DNA of 21,019 nt from positions 1 through 21,019 of the forward strand of contig MCFL01000361.1 in assembly GCA_002102555.1 (NCBI GenBank). Direction: 5' to 3'. The stretch is from Catenaria anguillulae PL171 (taxonomy: Eukaryota; Blastocladiomycota; Blastocladiomycetes; Blastocladiales; Catenariaceae). A program made the translations under genes and the position numbers. How positions within the stretch are numbered: the stretch's first letter is position 1; the number at the start of each line of letters is the position of its first letter. Positions 1 to 9,770 of the stretch are shown here, one piece after another. The notes under the pieces were generated by a model, which was not told where the DNA came from, searched no databases, and saw only the letters and a program-made list of their open reading frames with translations.

Positions 1-984
1 GCGCACACAAAATCACGAGTGGGGAGGAAAACGTGTCTCGCGTCGTTCGGTTTCAGGGAAGTCGCGATCTCCTTCCGGTATTGACCGAATGTCTTCGAGG
101 ATAACGGGACTGGCCATGATGTGCATTGTGTTTTTGTATACATGGATGAGCGCACGGACATTGACACATCCATAAAAAGTCGAATGGAGAACAGGAAACT
201 CTGTTTTGGAGCAGAGTCGCGGCAAGGCAACGACGGGTTGTCGGCGATCGGTCCGAGTCGATGATCATGCGATGGAAACGTGGGCAAATCTGTTCAATTC
301 CCATGCGGAACGGCTGGCATGGAGTCATATTGGTTTCGTGACCTTTCTGCTCGTGAATGTAACGTCATTATGAGTGCGACAACAGGAGGTGCAAACAGGG
401 CCAAGAGAATATCTGCAGGTTCAGGCTGCCAAGGGACATCAGAACCTCGACAATGTCAAGCATCGTCACTGCAACTTGCCGCATCGCACGAGTCAAACAA
501 AATAGAAATGGCACATAATACTCATCCCACTCCCGTCCATGGGAAAGTATCGAATGGCTGATGCATGACGGTACGCAACAAACTTTGATTGTGTGACAAT
601 TGGGATGACTGTTCCGGAGGCAGATGCTTGCGTATTTTTTTGGGCCATTTCCAAGCACATTTAAGGTTTGAACGAACGAAAGCCCGCGCACATAGGAAAG
701 TCAGGATCGAGCTTTAAAGACCTTGGCAGTTCAACAATTTAACACCTTGGATAAAGAATGCTAGGAACACCGACCTGCTATAGGATATACTTTGCCCCAG
801 TCCGCGAGCGCTTCAAAGCTACTGCACCCCTCATCGTTCAATTCACAGCAGTCTCTCCACCGCCGTCGAACTTTGTTTCGAAAGTACATGCCGATATAGG
901 TAACTGTGGTTCCCCTATTGAATCTGATACTCTATTGGGCCAGCATACGACAGTCGCCGTTCCTTCTCATCCACATAATCCGTC
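1..984. other. Upstream region with no supported gene
   Basis: Short open frames exist on both strands (for example 13-225 and 368-691 on the minus strand, 280-561 on the plus strand). None shows a recognisable motif, signal peptide, repeat or splice pattern that would support coding. The minus-strand frame near 13-120 has a moderately protein-like composition and could be a terminal exon of a gene beyond the left edge, but I cannot support it. The last ~200 bases presumably hold the promoter and leader of the gene starting at 985. No convincing TATA box was seen. Confidence 0.5.
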
Positions 985-2216
985 ATGGCCGAATCGGGCG
1001 CTTGGCCAAAAGAGGCCATCATTGTTGTATTGATCGCGTCCATTGCCGCCACAACCTACCTGCTTCTCATTGGCTTCAAACACTTGTTTGGATTAATGCA
1101 AAAGGCACTCACGACCGGCAATCGGGATGGCATGTGGGCAAACATGGTCACATCCATGGGTCAAGTCGTTGCCGCCTTGAGCAACCTTGTCGATCAGTCC
1201 TTGCTGCTGGACGAAGTCTTGAATCCGCCCGCTAACGCTGGGAATGGGTGCTTTCCCGTCGTTTCCGATATCGCGTACGTTGCCAAGATCGTGGTCCCCT
1301 TTCCTCCTTTATCCAGTGCCAGATGAATGACAGTCCGCGGTCCTCAACACAGCCCCAGTTAGCGAGCGAGTCCACGGCACTCACCTTGCTCGTTCGCGTT
1401 TGTTTTTCCCACAGCTACATGCTCTTTCAACTATGCGCCACATTGGTCCTCATCCGGCGTGCCACATCCGTAATTCCAAAGAGGTCAAGCAACTGGCTGT
1501 ATCGGCGTGACTTTGTCCAAGTCGGCTTCTCGCTCGTCTTCTTTGTCGGCTATGCTCTAATCGTCATCTCAATTTCGATGCGCCACGTTGCCGCAAGCAA
1601 TGGGCAATCGTGCAAGATTCCTCAGGCCATCAGTCTCAACAGCACTGGCAAGATTGTCCTGGTCGCGCTGTACATTTCTTTGGCAATCTGCTTTTCGTTC
1701 CCGCTCATCAAGCACATGCGCAACATGGCGAGCATGGCAAGCACGAGCGAACATTCATCATCCAGTGGAGCAGCAACAACGTCAACGAGTGCGGGAGGGG
1801 CATTATCTTCTTCGCCATCGTCTCATCAAGAAAAGACGACCCCCGTCGCTTCGCAGAACATCAGGCGGCCGCACACTTCAACAGCCGCGACTGGCGGTAA
1901 TGGCATGGATGCAAACGCCATGCTTCGCGAGCTTCTCCGCAATGTCACGCTCAAGATCATGATTGCCGTCATTGTGAACCTGATTACGGCCATTTGGAAG
2001 ATGCTGGGTGGATTTGCTGGCGCATTCCAAGTCGCATTTGCTCTTCAAAACATCTCTGCATTGTATGCTGTCACGCTTGCTGGCAAGTCCAAAAAGAAAC
2101 ACCGCGATGCAGCAAGTAGCAGCGCAGCGCCGTCGACGGCGACCTCTAACAAGCTTGTCAATTCTTCGACCGCCTCCCAAGTCAAGTCTGTGCCGCTCGA
2201 GATGGGAAAGCAGTAA
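985..2216 (+). CDS. Multi-pass membrane protein of unknown family (two exons)
   Basis: I do not recognise the family. The preferred model joins 985-1274 and 1415-2216, giving 363 residues. The donor is GTACGT at 1275. The acceptor at 1414 (TTTTTCCCACAG) has a strong pyrimidine tract and keeps frame in phase 2. It also makes one continuous helix, SDIA followed by YMLFQLCATLVLIRR. Another in-frame acceptor at 1333 would add 27 residues but lacks a pyrimidine tract. Hydrophobic segments lie at about residues 10-33 and 90-112, then around FVQVGFSLVFFVGYALIVIS, KIVLVALYISLAICFSFPLI, LKIMIAVIVNLITAIW and FQVAFALQNISALYAVTLAG, so there are six or seven spans. A cysteine just before the second span (GNGCFPVV) and one in a later loop (GQSCKIP) could form a disulfide. 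A Ser/Ala/Thr-rich loop separates the later helices, and the tail is basic and Ser-rich. The start ATG has a good context (GTCATGG). A receptor-like role is possible from topology alone. Confidence 0.72.
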
Positions 2217-2663
2217 GTTTAAAGTTTGTGTTGCTCTGGCAGTCGTAACGTATTTGACTCTTCATGCTCCCACTTTGTGTACGGTGTTGGTTATTCGGAA
2301 AATAAGCCAGATATGCATGTAAAGATGAAGTTTTATTTGAGTTCATTCTGTTCCTTCCCGTGCCAAGTCGTTCCATGTCTGCACATAAATGTAATACATG
2401 AATTTAGATGCATGGCTCATGCAGTTCACGTTGGAACCAGCGCAGTGGTACATACGCTTAGTAAACCATAGTGGCCACGAATGCGTCAAGCAAAAGAGAT
2501 TTTCCCATACTTACAAACATGACGAAAAAACAACGAGGAGTCCGAGGGTGACATAACAAACGAGATTGCCGCGAACGCAGATACAAGAGGAGTAACAAAC
2601 AAGAGAGCACACACACAGCGGGGAGGCACGAGATACGGCAACGTTCCGGAATGTGAATACAGT
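2217..2663. other. Convergent 3' intergenic region
   Basis: This lies between the membrane-protein gene (+) and the NAP1-type gene (-), so it should hold both 3' UTRs. An AATAAA hexamer on the minus strand (TTTATT at 2332-2337) could serve the NAP1-type gene, though it is about 330 bases past the stop. On the plus strand only variants such as AATAAG near 2300 are seen. No gene is supported. Confidence 0.4.
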
Positions 2664-4023
2664 TTACTGTGGGACGAGTTGAGATAAGGAAACAAGTGAG
2701 TACTGATCTTGCGAGAGCAAACAAAAAGACTGCAAAGGCGCATCATACCTCGTCATCTTCTTCACTGTCGTCCTCCTCACCCGAGAAACCCTCCTCATCA
2801 TCAAAGTCAAAGTCCTCATCGTCATCCATAGACGCTTCGCCAGTGAAGAACTGCAGTGCCTGGGGGACAATGCGGTCCTTGAACTCCTCGCCGATTTGGT
2901 AATCAAACTCAAGCTGGTTCTCCAACTCATCAAAGTCCACATCCTCGGCCGTCTCGTCATCGGGGTTGGGCAACGACTGCGACTTGAAGAAGTTGAAGAA
3001 GGTTTCGGCGGGGACGGTGCGCTTGATGACGCGCGTCTTGTTGGACTCCTTGTGGCGCTGCTTGCGCATCTCCACCTTGACCGACAAGTCCTTGCCCTCC
3101 TTCCAGTTGATGGTGGTGGCCTCAGTGCGGTCAAACACATACTCGTCGTCGTCCGTGGTCGCATCGGGCTCGGACAAGTAGTAGGTCTTGGTGAGGGTGG
3201 TGTTGGTGAAGTAGTCGTTGTCGCCAAACACAAATTCAAGCGAGAATCCCTGTAGAAATCAAAAACAAAGGGAACGCAAGCAAACAACAGTCAGATGCTG
3301 AGCGAAGGGTACGCAACAAAAAAAGCCGAGAAAGGACAAACATACGGGGTTGTCGGCAAGGTACGACACCTTGATGTCCTTGAGGGCCTTGAGGGCCTCG
3401 CGATCCTGCTCCGTGATGGTGCTGCCAATGTGGGTGTGGTTGAGCAAGGCTTGCAACCAGAAGTCGGGGATGCCCTTGACGGGACCCTCCTGCACGGCTT
3501 GGCCGTCCTCGGTCGTCAACTCGGTGTAGTCCTCAACCGTCTCGGGGACCTTGGTCTCGGCCTCGGTAGGCTCGTACTCGCCATTGATAATGTCGGCGCG
3601 CTTGTCAAAGAGAGGCTGGTACTGGGTGTGGTACTTCTTTTCGAGGGCAGCGAGCTCGGCGAGGAACTGGCGGTGGATCTTGGAGTGCTCAATGTCGAGG
3701 TTCTTGAGGGCATTGAGGCGCTTCTTGGCGTCCACAGAGAGCGTGGCCACGTCAAACTCGTCGCCAGCGATAGGGGCACCGAATCCACCTGGCGAGCAAA
3801 GGGAGCAACATGCGAGGGGTTGAGCACATAGTTAGCAAAAGTGCATCAATCGGAATCAAGTCGGGCAAAGGCCAACACGAGCGCTCGTCTTGATCACGGC
3901 GCTGCACTTGGTCCTACCCCGTTTGGCCAAGCAGGAGCGAGCAGGGTCGGGCCGCCAGACGTCTCGCGCTCGGAAGGGCACAGGCTTGATCAGTGAACGG
4001 CAAGCATGCATACCGAAAGACAT
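2664..4023 (-). CDS. NAP1: Nucleosome assembly protein (NAP1/SET family histone chaperone)
   Basis: Histone chaperone that binds H2A-H2B and H3-H4 and helps nucleosome assembly and nuclear import of histones. The proposed exons are 4023-4014, 3788-3346, 3249-2749 and the stop codon alone at 2666-2664, giving 318 residues. Exon 1 is only ATG TCT TTC G and splices through GTATGC to an acceptor at 3789, giving MSFGGFGAPIAGDEFD. The second intron starts GTATGT at 3345 and ends CTACAG at 3250, restoring NPGFSLEFVFGDNDYF, the typical NAP core (family pattern: NPxFxLxFxFxxNxYFTNxxLTKTY). KGIPDFWLQAL and the acidic C-terminal tail (DDDEDFDFDDEEG and following Glu/Asp) are also family hallmarks. Without the last intron the frame simply adds one Val and stops at TGA (2745-2743). 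It is somewhat shorter than budding-yeast Nap1 at the N-terminus. The family call is firm; exon 1 and the stop-adjacent intron are inferred. Confidence 0.9.
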
Positions 4024-4747
4024 GATTGCAGGGGGTATTGGGGTTGGAATTGCAAAATGCGGTTGGTCAAAGCTTGGGCATAGACACTGGAATCATAACC
4101 CACAGGTGTGCAAAACACGTTTCTGCATCGTTTCTGGCGAACAGACAAAGGAGCACATGAGAGCTGAGCAGATCGGCGTGGATCAGCCAAGCGCACGTGA
4201 TACGTTGCTGCAATGACGCGTCATTCCTAGTAACCATCTGCTCGCGAAGGTTGGCACGGTTGTTCACGAAAAAGGGGGTATGCCAATAAGTAATGGAAAA
4301 TTTCCTTATAATACCCAAGCTATTGCGATGTTGGCTTGATATGGGAGGGAGACTGACGAGAAGAAGAAAATGTAACCATTGGTGTCAAAAAAAATTGGAA
4401 ATGCGCACAAATGACCTGCATGACCTGCATGGGGGAATGTGGTGGAGACGAGCATATGGTGCAAGGTGACGAGAAGGCATCATGAATGGACGACTTGTGA
4501 GCGTGGGAGCAGGGGGTTCGTATGGTCGTATATAGCGACCAAATGAAGTGAGTGTCAAGCACGAAGATGGATTGATGTAAAGAATAGTCGTGGACAGAAA
4601 TAAAAGTGATCAAGTGAGACCAGTGCAGTGAGAGAAGAAATGAACGAATGTGCCAGGGAGTTTAAGACGGTAAAAAATGGAGGCGAAAATGAGGTGACAC
4701 AGCCAACAAAATGAATGGGCATGACAGAATGGATCCGGCAACGACAG
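4024..4747. other. Intergenic region between NAP1-type gene and mucin-like gene
   Basis: Holds the promoter and leader of the minus-strand NAP1-type gene and the 3' UTR of the minus-strand mucin-like gene. A TATTATAAGG string on the minus strand (about 4304-4313) lies ~285 bases before the NAP1-type start and could be a TATA element, with low confidence. A short direct repeat of ATGACCTGC occurs twice near 4411-4430. No coding frame is supported. Confidence 0.4.
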
Positions 4748-7700
4748 TTATTCGGTGAAAAGCGATAGGGTCTGAACGGGGCGCTCAACCTGGGTGCTCG
4801 ACGGAATTGTCGTTGGAAGTGAGGATAGGCCAGCATCAGGACTTGTCGAAGTGGCAATGTCGCTGGTATCCGTTGAAGCAGCCGGGGAGGTGGCATCCGT
4901 CGTGAGTGATGCAGACCCTTGTTCAGTCACGGACAGATGCGTTGTTCCGCCGGTGCTGGACGTAGTCGACGGCATAGTGAAGGAAATTGTCTCTTCTGGT
5001 TCGGGCCCAGATGTCACTGTGGCTGACTGTGCTGATGTTGAGGATGGTAATTCTTCGGACGTGGTCACCACCGCTGGCTCGGAACTGGTCGCTGTGGGAA
5101 CGACACCAATTGCAGTGGACGTCAAGCTCCCCTCCGTTGTCACGGTCGCGGTCGCGGTTGGCTCCAATGGACTGCTGCTCGTGCTAGTGACAGTTGTACT
5201 GACCGAATCCGTCTCGGTCTCCGCACTTACTGTTGGCGATGCTGCAGCAGGCGGCGACGACGTTGATGACACGAGAACCGAGCTGCCACCAGACGCTGGC
5301 CCCAACTTGGCGGCCATGCACTCCCAGTACGCGGGCGGCTGCTCGAATCCACATTGGCCGGCCCGTGTAACGTCGGGCACGCACAATCCGTGCAAGGCCA
5401 AGCATTCCTCGTGCGGTGTCACTGGATCGCGGCACTCGGTGAACTCGCGGAGTAAACCAGCTGGCACGCAAGCGAGCGGGTTGCAGTCGGGCTTGACACA
5501 AAGAGGCTGCGAGGCAGGTGTCGAAGTCGGGCCAGACGAAGGAGGAGCGGTAACCTCTGGCTCAAGAGAAGAAGAGGGAGGCGGAGTGAAGGTGAGAATG
5601 TCGGTTTCAGTGTCGGTGACAGAAGACGACGACGAGGTCGGGGATGCCGAGCTGGACTCAGTGAAGGTAAGAATGTCGGTTTCGAGCTGGGTTGACGAGG
5701 AAGCCTCGGCCTCAGTTGTGGGCGACAAGCTTGGCGCAGACTCTTGAGTGGTTGATGGCGATAACGTCGTCGTAGGTTGCTGAGAAGGAGCGGACGGCGA
5801 CAAAGTGGTTGACACCTCGAGATCAGACGATGTAGTCGTGAGCTCCGCTGTCGTCGACGAAGTTGGTTCCTCAGATTCTGTTGCCTTTTCAGTTGTTGCC
5901 GTGCCCACCTCCTCTCGGTCCGTAGTTGTAGACGTGGCCTCAATGCTGGCACTGGCAGTCGCAGGGAGCTCATGGGTAGTGCTTGTGGACGGCATACTTG
6001 AAGACTCTTCTTGCCCCGTCGCTGCTGCTGTTGACGATGGCGATTGGGTGGTCGTGGTCAAAGTAGCGACAAAATCCTCAGATGTGCTTGTCACGGGCTC
6101 CACTGGAGTCGATTCCGTCGTCGTAGCGCTTGTCAGGGTCTCATCAATTGACGTGACGCTAGCCGAATCGGTCGTGGAGGGGATTGCACTGGACGACGAC
6201 AGCGTGATAAAGTCGGTCAACAGCGGCGGTTCTTCTTCTTGCGTGGTCGTGATGGTTGTTGAGGAAAGCACCGACGTTGTATGCACGGGTTCCTGCACTG
6301 AGACTGTCAGTGTGGTGGTCGGAGGCACGCCTGTGAGAACAGCCGTGCTCTGCTCTGTCGTATCCTCGGACGAGCTTGTCACCGGTAATTCCACCAAGGT
6401 TGATTCGGTCGCCGTGGTTGTGGCAGCAATACTCGTCAATGTCTCATCGGTCGAAGTGATACCAGCCGAATCGGTCGTGGAGGGAATGGCGCTCGTGGAC
6501 AAGAAGGTGATAAAGTTGGTGGAAACAGGCGGCACTTCTTGTTGCGTGGCGGTGCTGGTCGTCAAAATTGACCCTGACGAAGTCGTAGACAACTGCTCCA
6601 GTTCCGTCTGGGTCGTGGTCGTCGCAAGGGTATCCGTGGGAACTGGTGCGCTCGACTCTGTCAAAACCTGGGTGCTTGCATTCGTTGCTGGCGCAGTCGG
6701 TTCTGAATGGGACACGGTCAAGGTCAAGGTGGAAGCCACTGTGGCACTCGTGGAGGGAAGCGGATCAAGCTCGGTCACGCTTGTGGAGCTGGTCGTCTCA
6801 CTCGTGGTACCAGCCACTGGCCCCGTCGTTGTTGTGACAGGCTCGAGAGTCGTTGCCGGCGTCAAAGTCGAGGTATCAAACGTCGACAAGTTCGAGATGG
6901 AACTCAATTGAGTCGTGGCAACAGAGAGCGATTGAGCTGCGGTAGTCGAGAAAGTGGTAGCTGTCGACTGGACTGTGTGAACCGACGATGTCCCCAAACT
7001 ACTCGTATCGACCGGCGTAGAGACGGGCAATGAAGATGTCGATGCGAGGGGAGTCGTAAAACTTGAAGTCGCAGGCACTGGAGCGGTCGTGGCACTGCCC
7101 GCCGCTGAGCTTGTGCTTGCCGTGGTCGCCAAGCTTGTTTCAGAAGAAAAGGTCGACAGACTCGACAACGAGCTACTTGCGGACGTCGCTCCAGTCGAGG
7201 GACTGGTCACCGCGGTTGTCGAGACGGTAGTGATGGAACTTGCTCCAGCACTGGTCGTTGTCAAGGTCGGAGGAGTAGTGCTGGACGCCGTTGACGACGT
7301 CAACACCACTGACGGAGTGTACAAGGTCGAATACTCTGCATCCCCTTGAGTTGTGGCCGACGTGGTGGGCCGTGGAGGCACTCCCACAGCGAAAATGGTC
7401 GTACTCGACGTTGGGCACCGATCCACAATACGCCAGTAGCACAAGTTGACGACACGGTCCCACTCACAACGAATAACCGATGGGACACGGCCATCGGAAC
7501 AGGCGCGTGGGACAGGAGGCGAGGTCAAGCAGGCGCCGGGCGCTCCACAATCAACGAGCGGACAGTTGATGCGATCCCAGTTGCACGACGAGAGGGCGCC
7601 GCGGATGCAAGCATTGTTGGTTGTGTATTGGAGCGTCATGGCTGGGCAAAGTGCAGGTGAAGCCGAAGCGGCCGGGCAGCGGCCAACGCAAAAGGAATCG

Positions 7701-8223
7701 TCGGCAACGGCGCACAGGAAGGCTGGATTGGCGACGCGGGTCTTGATGCCTGGCCAGAGACAGTGCGCAACGAAAAACGCGTCAACAACCAAGGCAGGCG
7801 GAACAAGCATGGTCACACACACTGTGAATGTCATGAAAACGCCGTACATCGATAGCCGGCAGGACAAGGCGGAATGGTAGCAAGGCATGGATCGGGTGCC
7901 GTCGTATTGGTTGTTTGACGGCGATGTAGGTTGCGCCCGTCGTCGGCGACCGTCACAAACTCATTCGCCGGTGATGTCGTGCCAACTTGGGTTGGCGTGC
8001 GGGTAGTTGAAAAGGGCAGCGGCGCAATGGACACGACACCGTCTTGCTTGGTACCTTTATCGCCCAACCACTTGAGCAGCGGGATGGCCGCCACAATGGT
8101 TGGCGTGACAATGAGCAGCCATGCGAGAGCCGCCAAAGCCAGCCAGGACTTGGAGAAGGATGGTATCCTCGTGCTGCGCGGCGGTCTTGCGCCGGCCAGG
8201 TTATGGTGCTTGTTGGATGGCAT
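4748..8223 (-). CDS. Large mucin-like surface protein with 16-Cys and 8-Cys modules
   Basis: The proposed exons are 8223-7848 and 7749-4748, giving 1125 residues. The intron (GTACGG donor, TTGAC branch-like site, CTCTGGCCAG acceptor) splits a TGC codon, so cysteine 3 of the first module is created by splicing. Order: basic N-terminus; hydrophobic signal or signal-anchor at about 26-50 (SWLALAALAWLLIVTPTIVA); spacer with an RR pair at 101-102; 16-Cys module at 113-237; a very long Ser/Thr-rich mucin-like region; 8-Cys module at 876-936; and a second Ser/Thr-rich tail to the end (LSLFTE). The S/T regions suggest heavy O-mannosylation and a wall or surface location. No GPI-type hydrophobic C-terminus is present. 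Upstream in-frame ATGs exist at 8445 and 8268, but I prefer 8223 because the extension reads like leader sequence. Both modules are shared with the divergent neighbour at 9771. Function unknown. Confidence 0.85.
5318..5500 (-). other. C-terminal 8-Cys module of the mucin-like protein
   Basis: Eight cysteines at residues about 876-936, with gaps of 4, 4, 11, 9, 6, 9 and 10. The module begins CVKPDCNPLAC and ends with CGF followed ten residues later by the last Cys (CGFEQPPAYWEC). The protein at 9771-12877 has the same module with gaps 4, 4, 10, 9, 6, 7 and 11, including CGF. I do not know a named domain with this pattern. Confidence 0.8.
6060..6545 (-). repeat. 303-bp internal duplication in mucin region
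   Basis: Two diverged copies, offset by 303 bp (shared 20-mer beginning at 6161 and again at 6464). The encoded repeat contains PP-(V/L)-(S/L)-T-(N/D)-FIT-x3-S-SAIPSTTDSA followed by DETLTS and ending near TSxSED. The copies differ by substitutions and small indels, so the duplication is not recent. It lies within the Ser/Thr-rich region and has no independent function that I can see. Confidence 0.8.
7415..7887 (-). other. N-terminal 16-Cys module of the mucin-like protein
   Basis: Sixteen cysteines at residues 113-237 after removing the 98-nt intron 7847-7750. Gaps between successive cysteines are 6, 5, 11, 7, 3, 9, 12, 7, 6, 4, 5, 9, 10, 8 and 7. The neighbour at 9771 gives 5, 5, 13, 7, 2, 9, 10, 8, 6, 3, 4, 10, 9, 8 and 6. 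Aromatic residues are conserved in the GY-x-C segment and in the C-x-W near the end. The correspondence supports both the splice model and common descent. Confidence 0.8.
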
Positions 8224-9770
8224 TTGAGGGATGCGGCCAGCAGGGGAAGAAAAGCAGGCAAACGCCATTGGCCAGATCAAGTTGCCAGGAGTGAGACTGA
8301 GGGCAGACAACAAAGGAAAAGGTGATGTGGAAAGAAAGTCAAGGCGTGGCGATCCGACAAGTGGCAGAGTCAAGTTCAGCAAGTATGATAGAAACGAGAA
8401 AGGGACAGAGCGGTCAGGGAGGGGTAGAAATGACGTTGGATTCAAATGGCGACCGAGGTACTATGAAGTAATGGATTGGGTTTGCCGAGAAATGTAGCAT
8501 GCCGGGAGTAGACTCTGTATATGATATGTCATCCGGTCTTGGGCGTCAGAGTGGGCTGAACGAGCTGTCCGTGTGGGGTCAGAATAATCTGGGTGAGTCG
8601 GCCGGTGGGCGGTGTCTGTCGTCTAATGATGAGAGGTGCAGGCGCTGTCTGCGAGAGTTTCCAAGGGTTTTGAGCGAATGAGCAATTGCTGGGGGATGGT
8701 GTCAATGGCGCAACGTGCAGCGCAGTGATTTGTTTGATCGCGTTTGTCGGCTATGCATCCATGGGAACTTGTTCAAGGTCACCCGAAGATGTCAATGGCT
8801 GTGGAGGAAGTAGCGGCCCCATGCCATACATACGGGAACAATCGAGCGGCTTTTTTTCCTGCCGACACATCCGATGTTTACAGCACGTCATTAAATACAT
8901 GCCCGACGCTGTCCGCCTTGCTCGCGATCGTGTCATCAATTGGATCCTTGTGTGAGTGTGGTGGCACTTCGATCTGACGCGACTTTGAAGGGCACGACGC
9001 GGTGGTCGGCCGAAGGTCGGCTGTGGTGGTGGGCTCAAAGCTATTCAGGTAATCGATTTCCCGTCCGCAACACAAGGCCGAGGTTAAACAACAAAAAGGT
9101 GCCGCTCATGGCAGTAAGTGATGCTCAGGCCCGGATTTCAATATGTCTGCTCGCTCAGTGCTCTTGAGCTGCCCTTGAAAGTCGCGGTGCCGTCTGTGCC
9201 GTGTCAGCAGGATGAGGCGTTCAGTTCGGATGTCTCTTCGCTGAGAAAGAACAAGGGATCCAGTCAGAAGTCCATTGCAGGGTTATGTCTTTTTTTTTCA
9301 GCGCGAAAGGCCGTTTCGCTATCAGTACGGGCAACAAGGGATAACACCAGGGGCGCTTGCAAAGCGGGAATCGCGAACGCAAGGCCTTCTCTCACTTTCG
9401 GAAACCGCAAAATGTCTGTGCGCAATGGCAAGGCGACGATGACGCGTCTGTAATGCCAAGAGGTCAATATTCCCGGCAAACCACACTGTTCGCACTGCAG
9501 GGCGGCGGAAGGTATAAAGGGAGGATACCACCTCGCTCGCTCTTTTCTCAATCCCGTCTGTTTGAGTTTCCCATACCATACCCCCCTCAGCCAGACCCAG
9601 CAGTTACCCTGTTGACTCTTGCCTGCAACTCGACTTTCGACTGAGACTTGAGAACCTTTCTAGACCACTACGATACATTTATTGCCCGTTAGAGCCGAAA
9701 TCGTAGATCTCTGCCCTGTTGATACCTCTGCCAACCCTCACAACCTCCGAACCTGCCACCAACTCCAACC
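8224..9770. other. Divergent promoter region between the paralogous surface-protein genes
   Basis: This 1.5-kb stretch separates two head-to-head genes and is the largest non-coding gap in the window. Short open frames here (for example 8686-8955, 9118-9453, and 9264-9551 on the minus strand) carry no recognisable motif and I treat them as chance. The right side has a TATA box and a pyrimidine-rich leader leading to the ATG at 9771. On the left, the ~220 bases before 8223 stay open in the mucin-gene frame but look like leader. A homopolymer T run lies near 9291-9299. Confidence 0.55.
9513..9519 (+). promoter_or_regulatory. TATA box for the repeat-protein gene
   Basis: TATAAAG in the context GGTATAAAGGG lies ~255 bases before the ATG at 9771. 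It is followed by a pyrimidine-rich, initiator-like stretch (CTCTTTTCTCAATC). It matches a canonical TATA element in sequence. The assignment to this gene rests on position and orientation only. Confidence 0.55.

Noticed and set aside
13-691. Small open frames on both strands at the left edge
   Set aside because: No motif, signal peptide, codon pattern or splice context beyond chance. One might be an exon of a gene outside the window, but that cannot be supported.
1275-1333. Shorter 59-nt intron in the membrane-protein gene
   Set aside because: In frame, but its acceptor lacks a pyrimidine tract and inserts a polar PRSSTQPQ segment. The acceptor at 1414 is stronger and gives a continuous helix.
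4794-6911. Plus-strand open frames of 317 and 368 residues (4794-5747, 5805-6911)
   Set aside because: Antisense shadows of the Ser/Thr-rich mucin region: the reverse complement of S/T codons gives Val/Ser-rich text without stops.
8499-9551. Several 60-111 residue open frames in the divergent promoter region
   Set aside because: Mutually overlapping on both strands, of random composition, without motifs or convincing start contexts.
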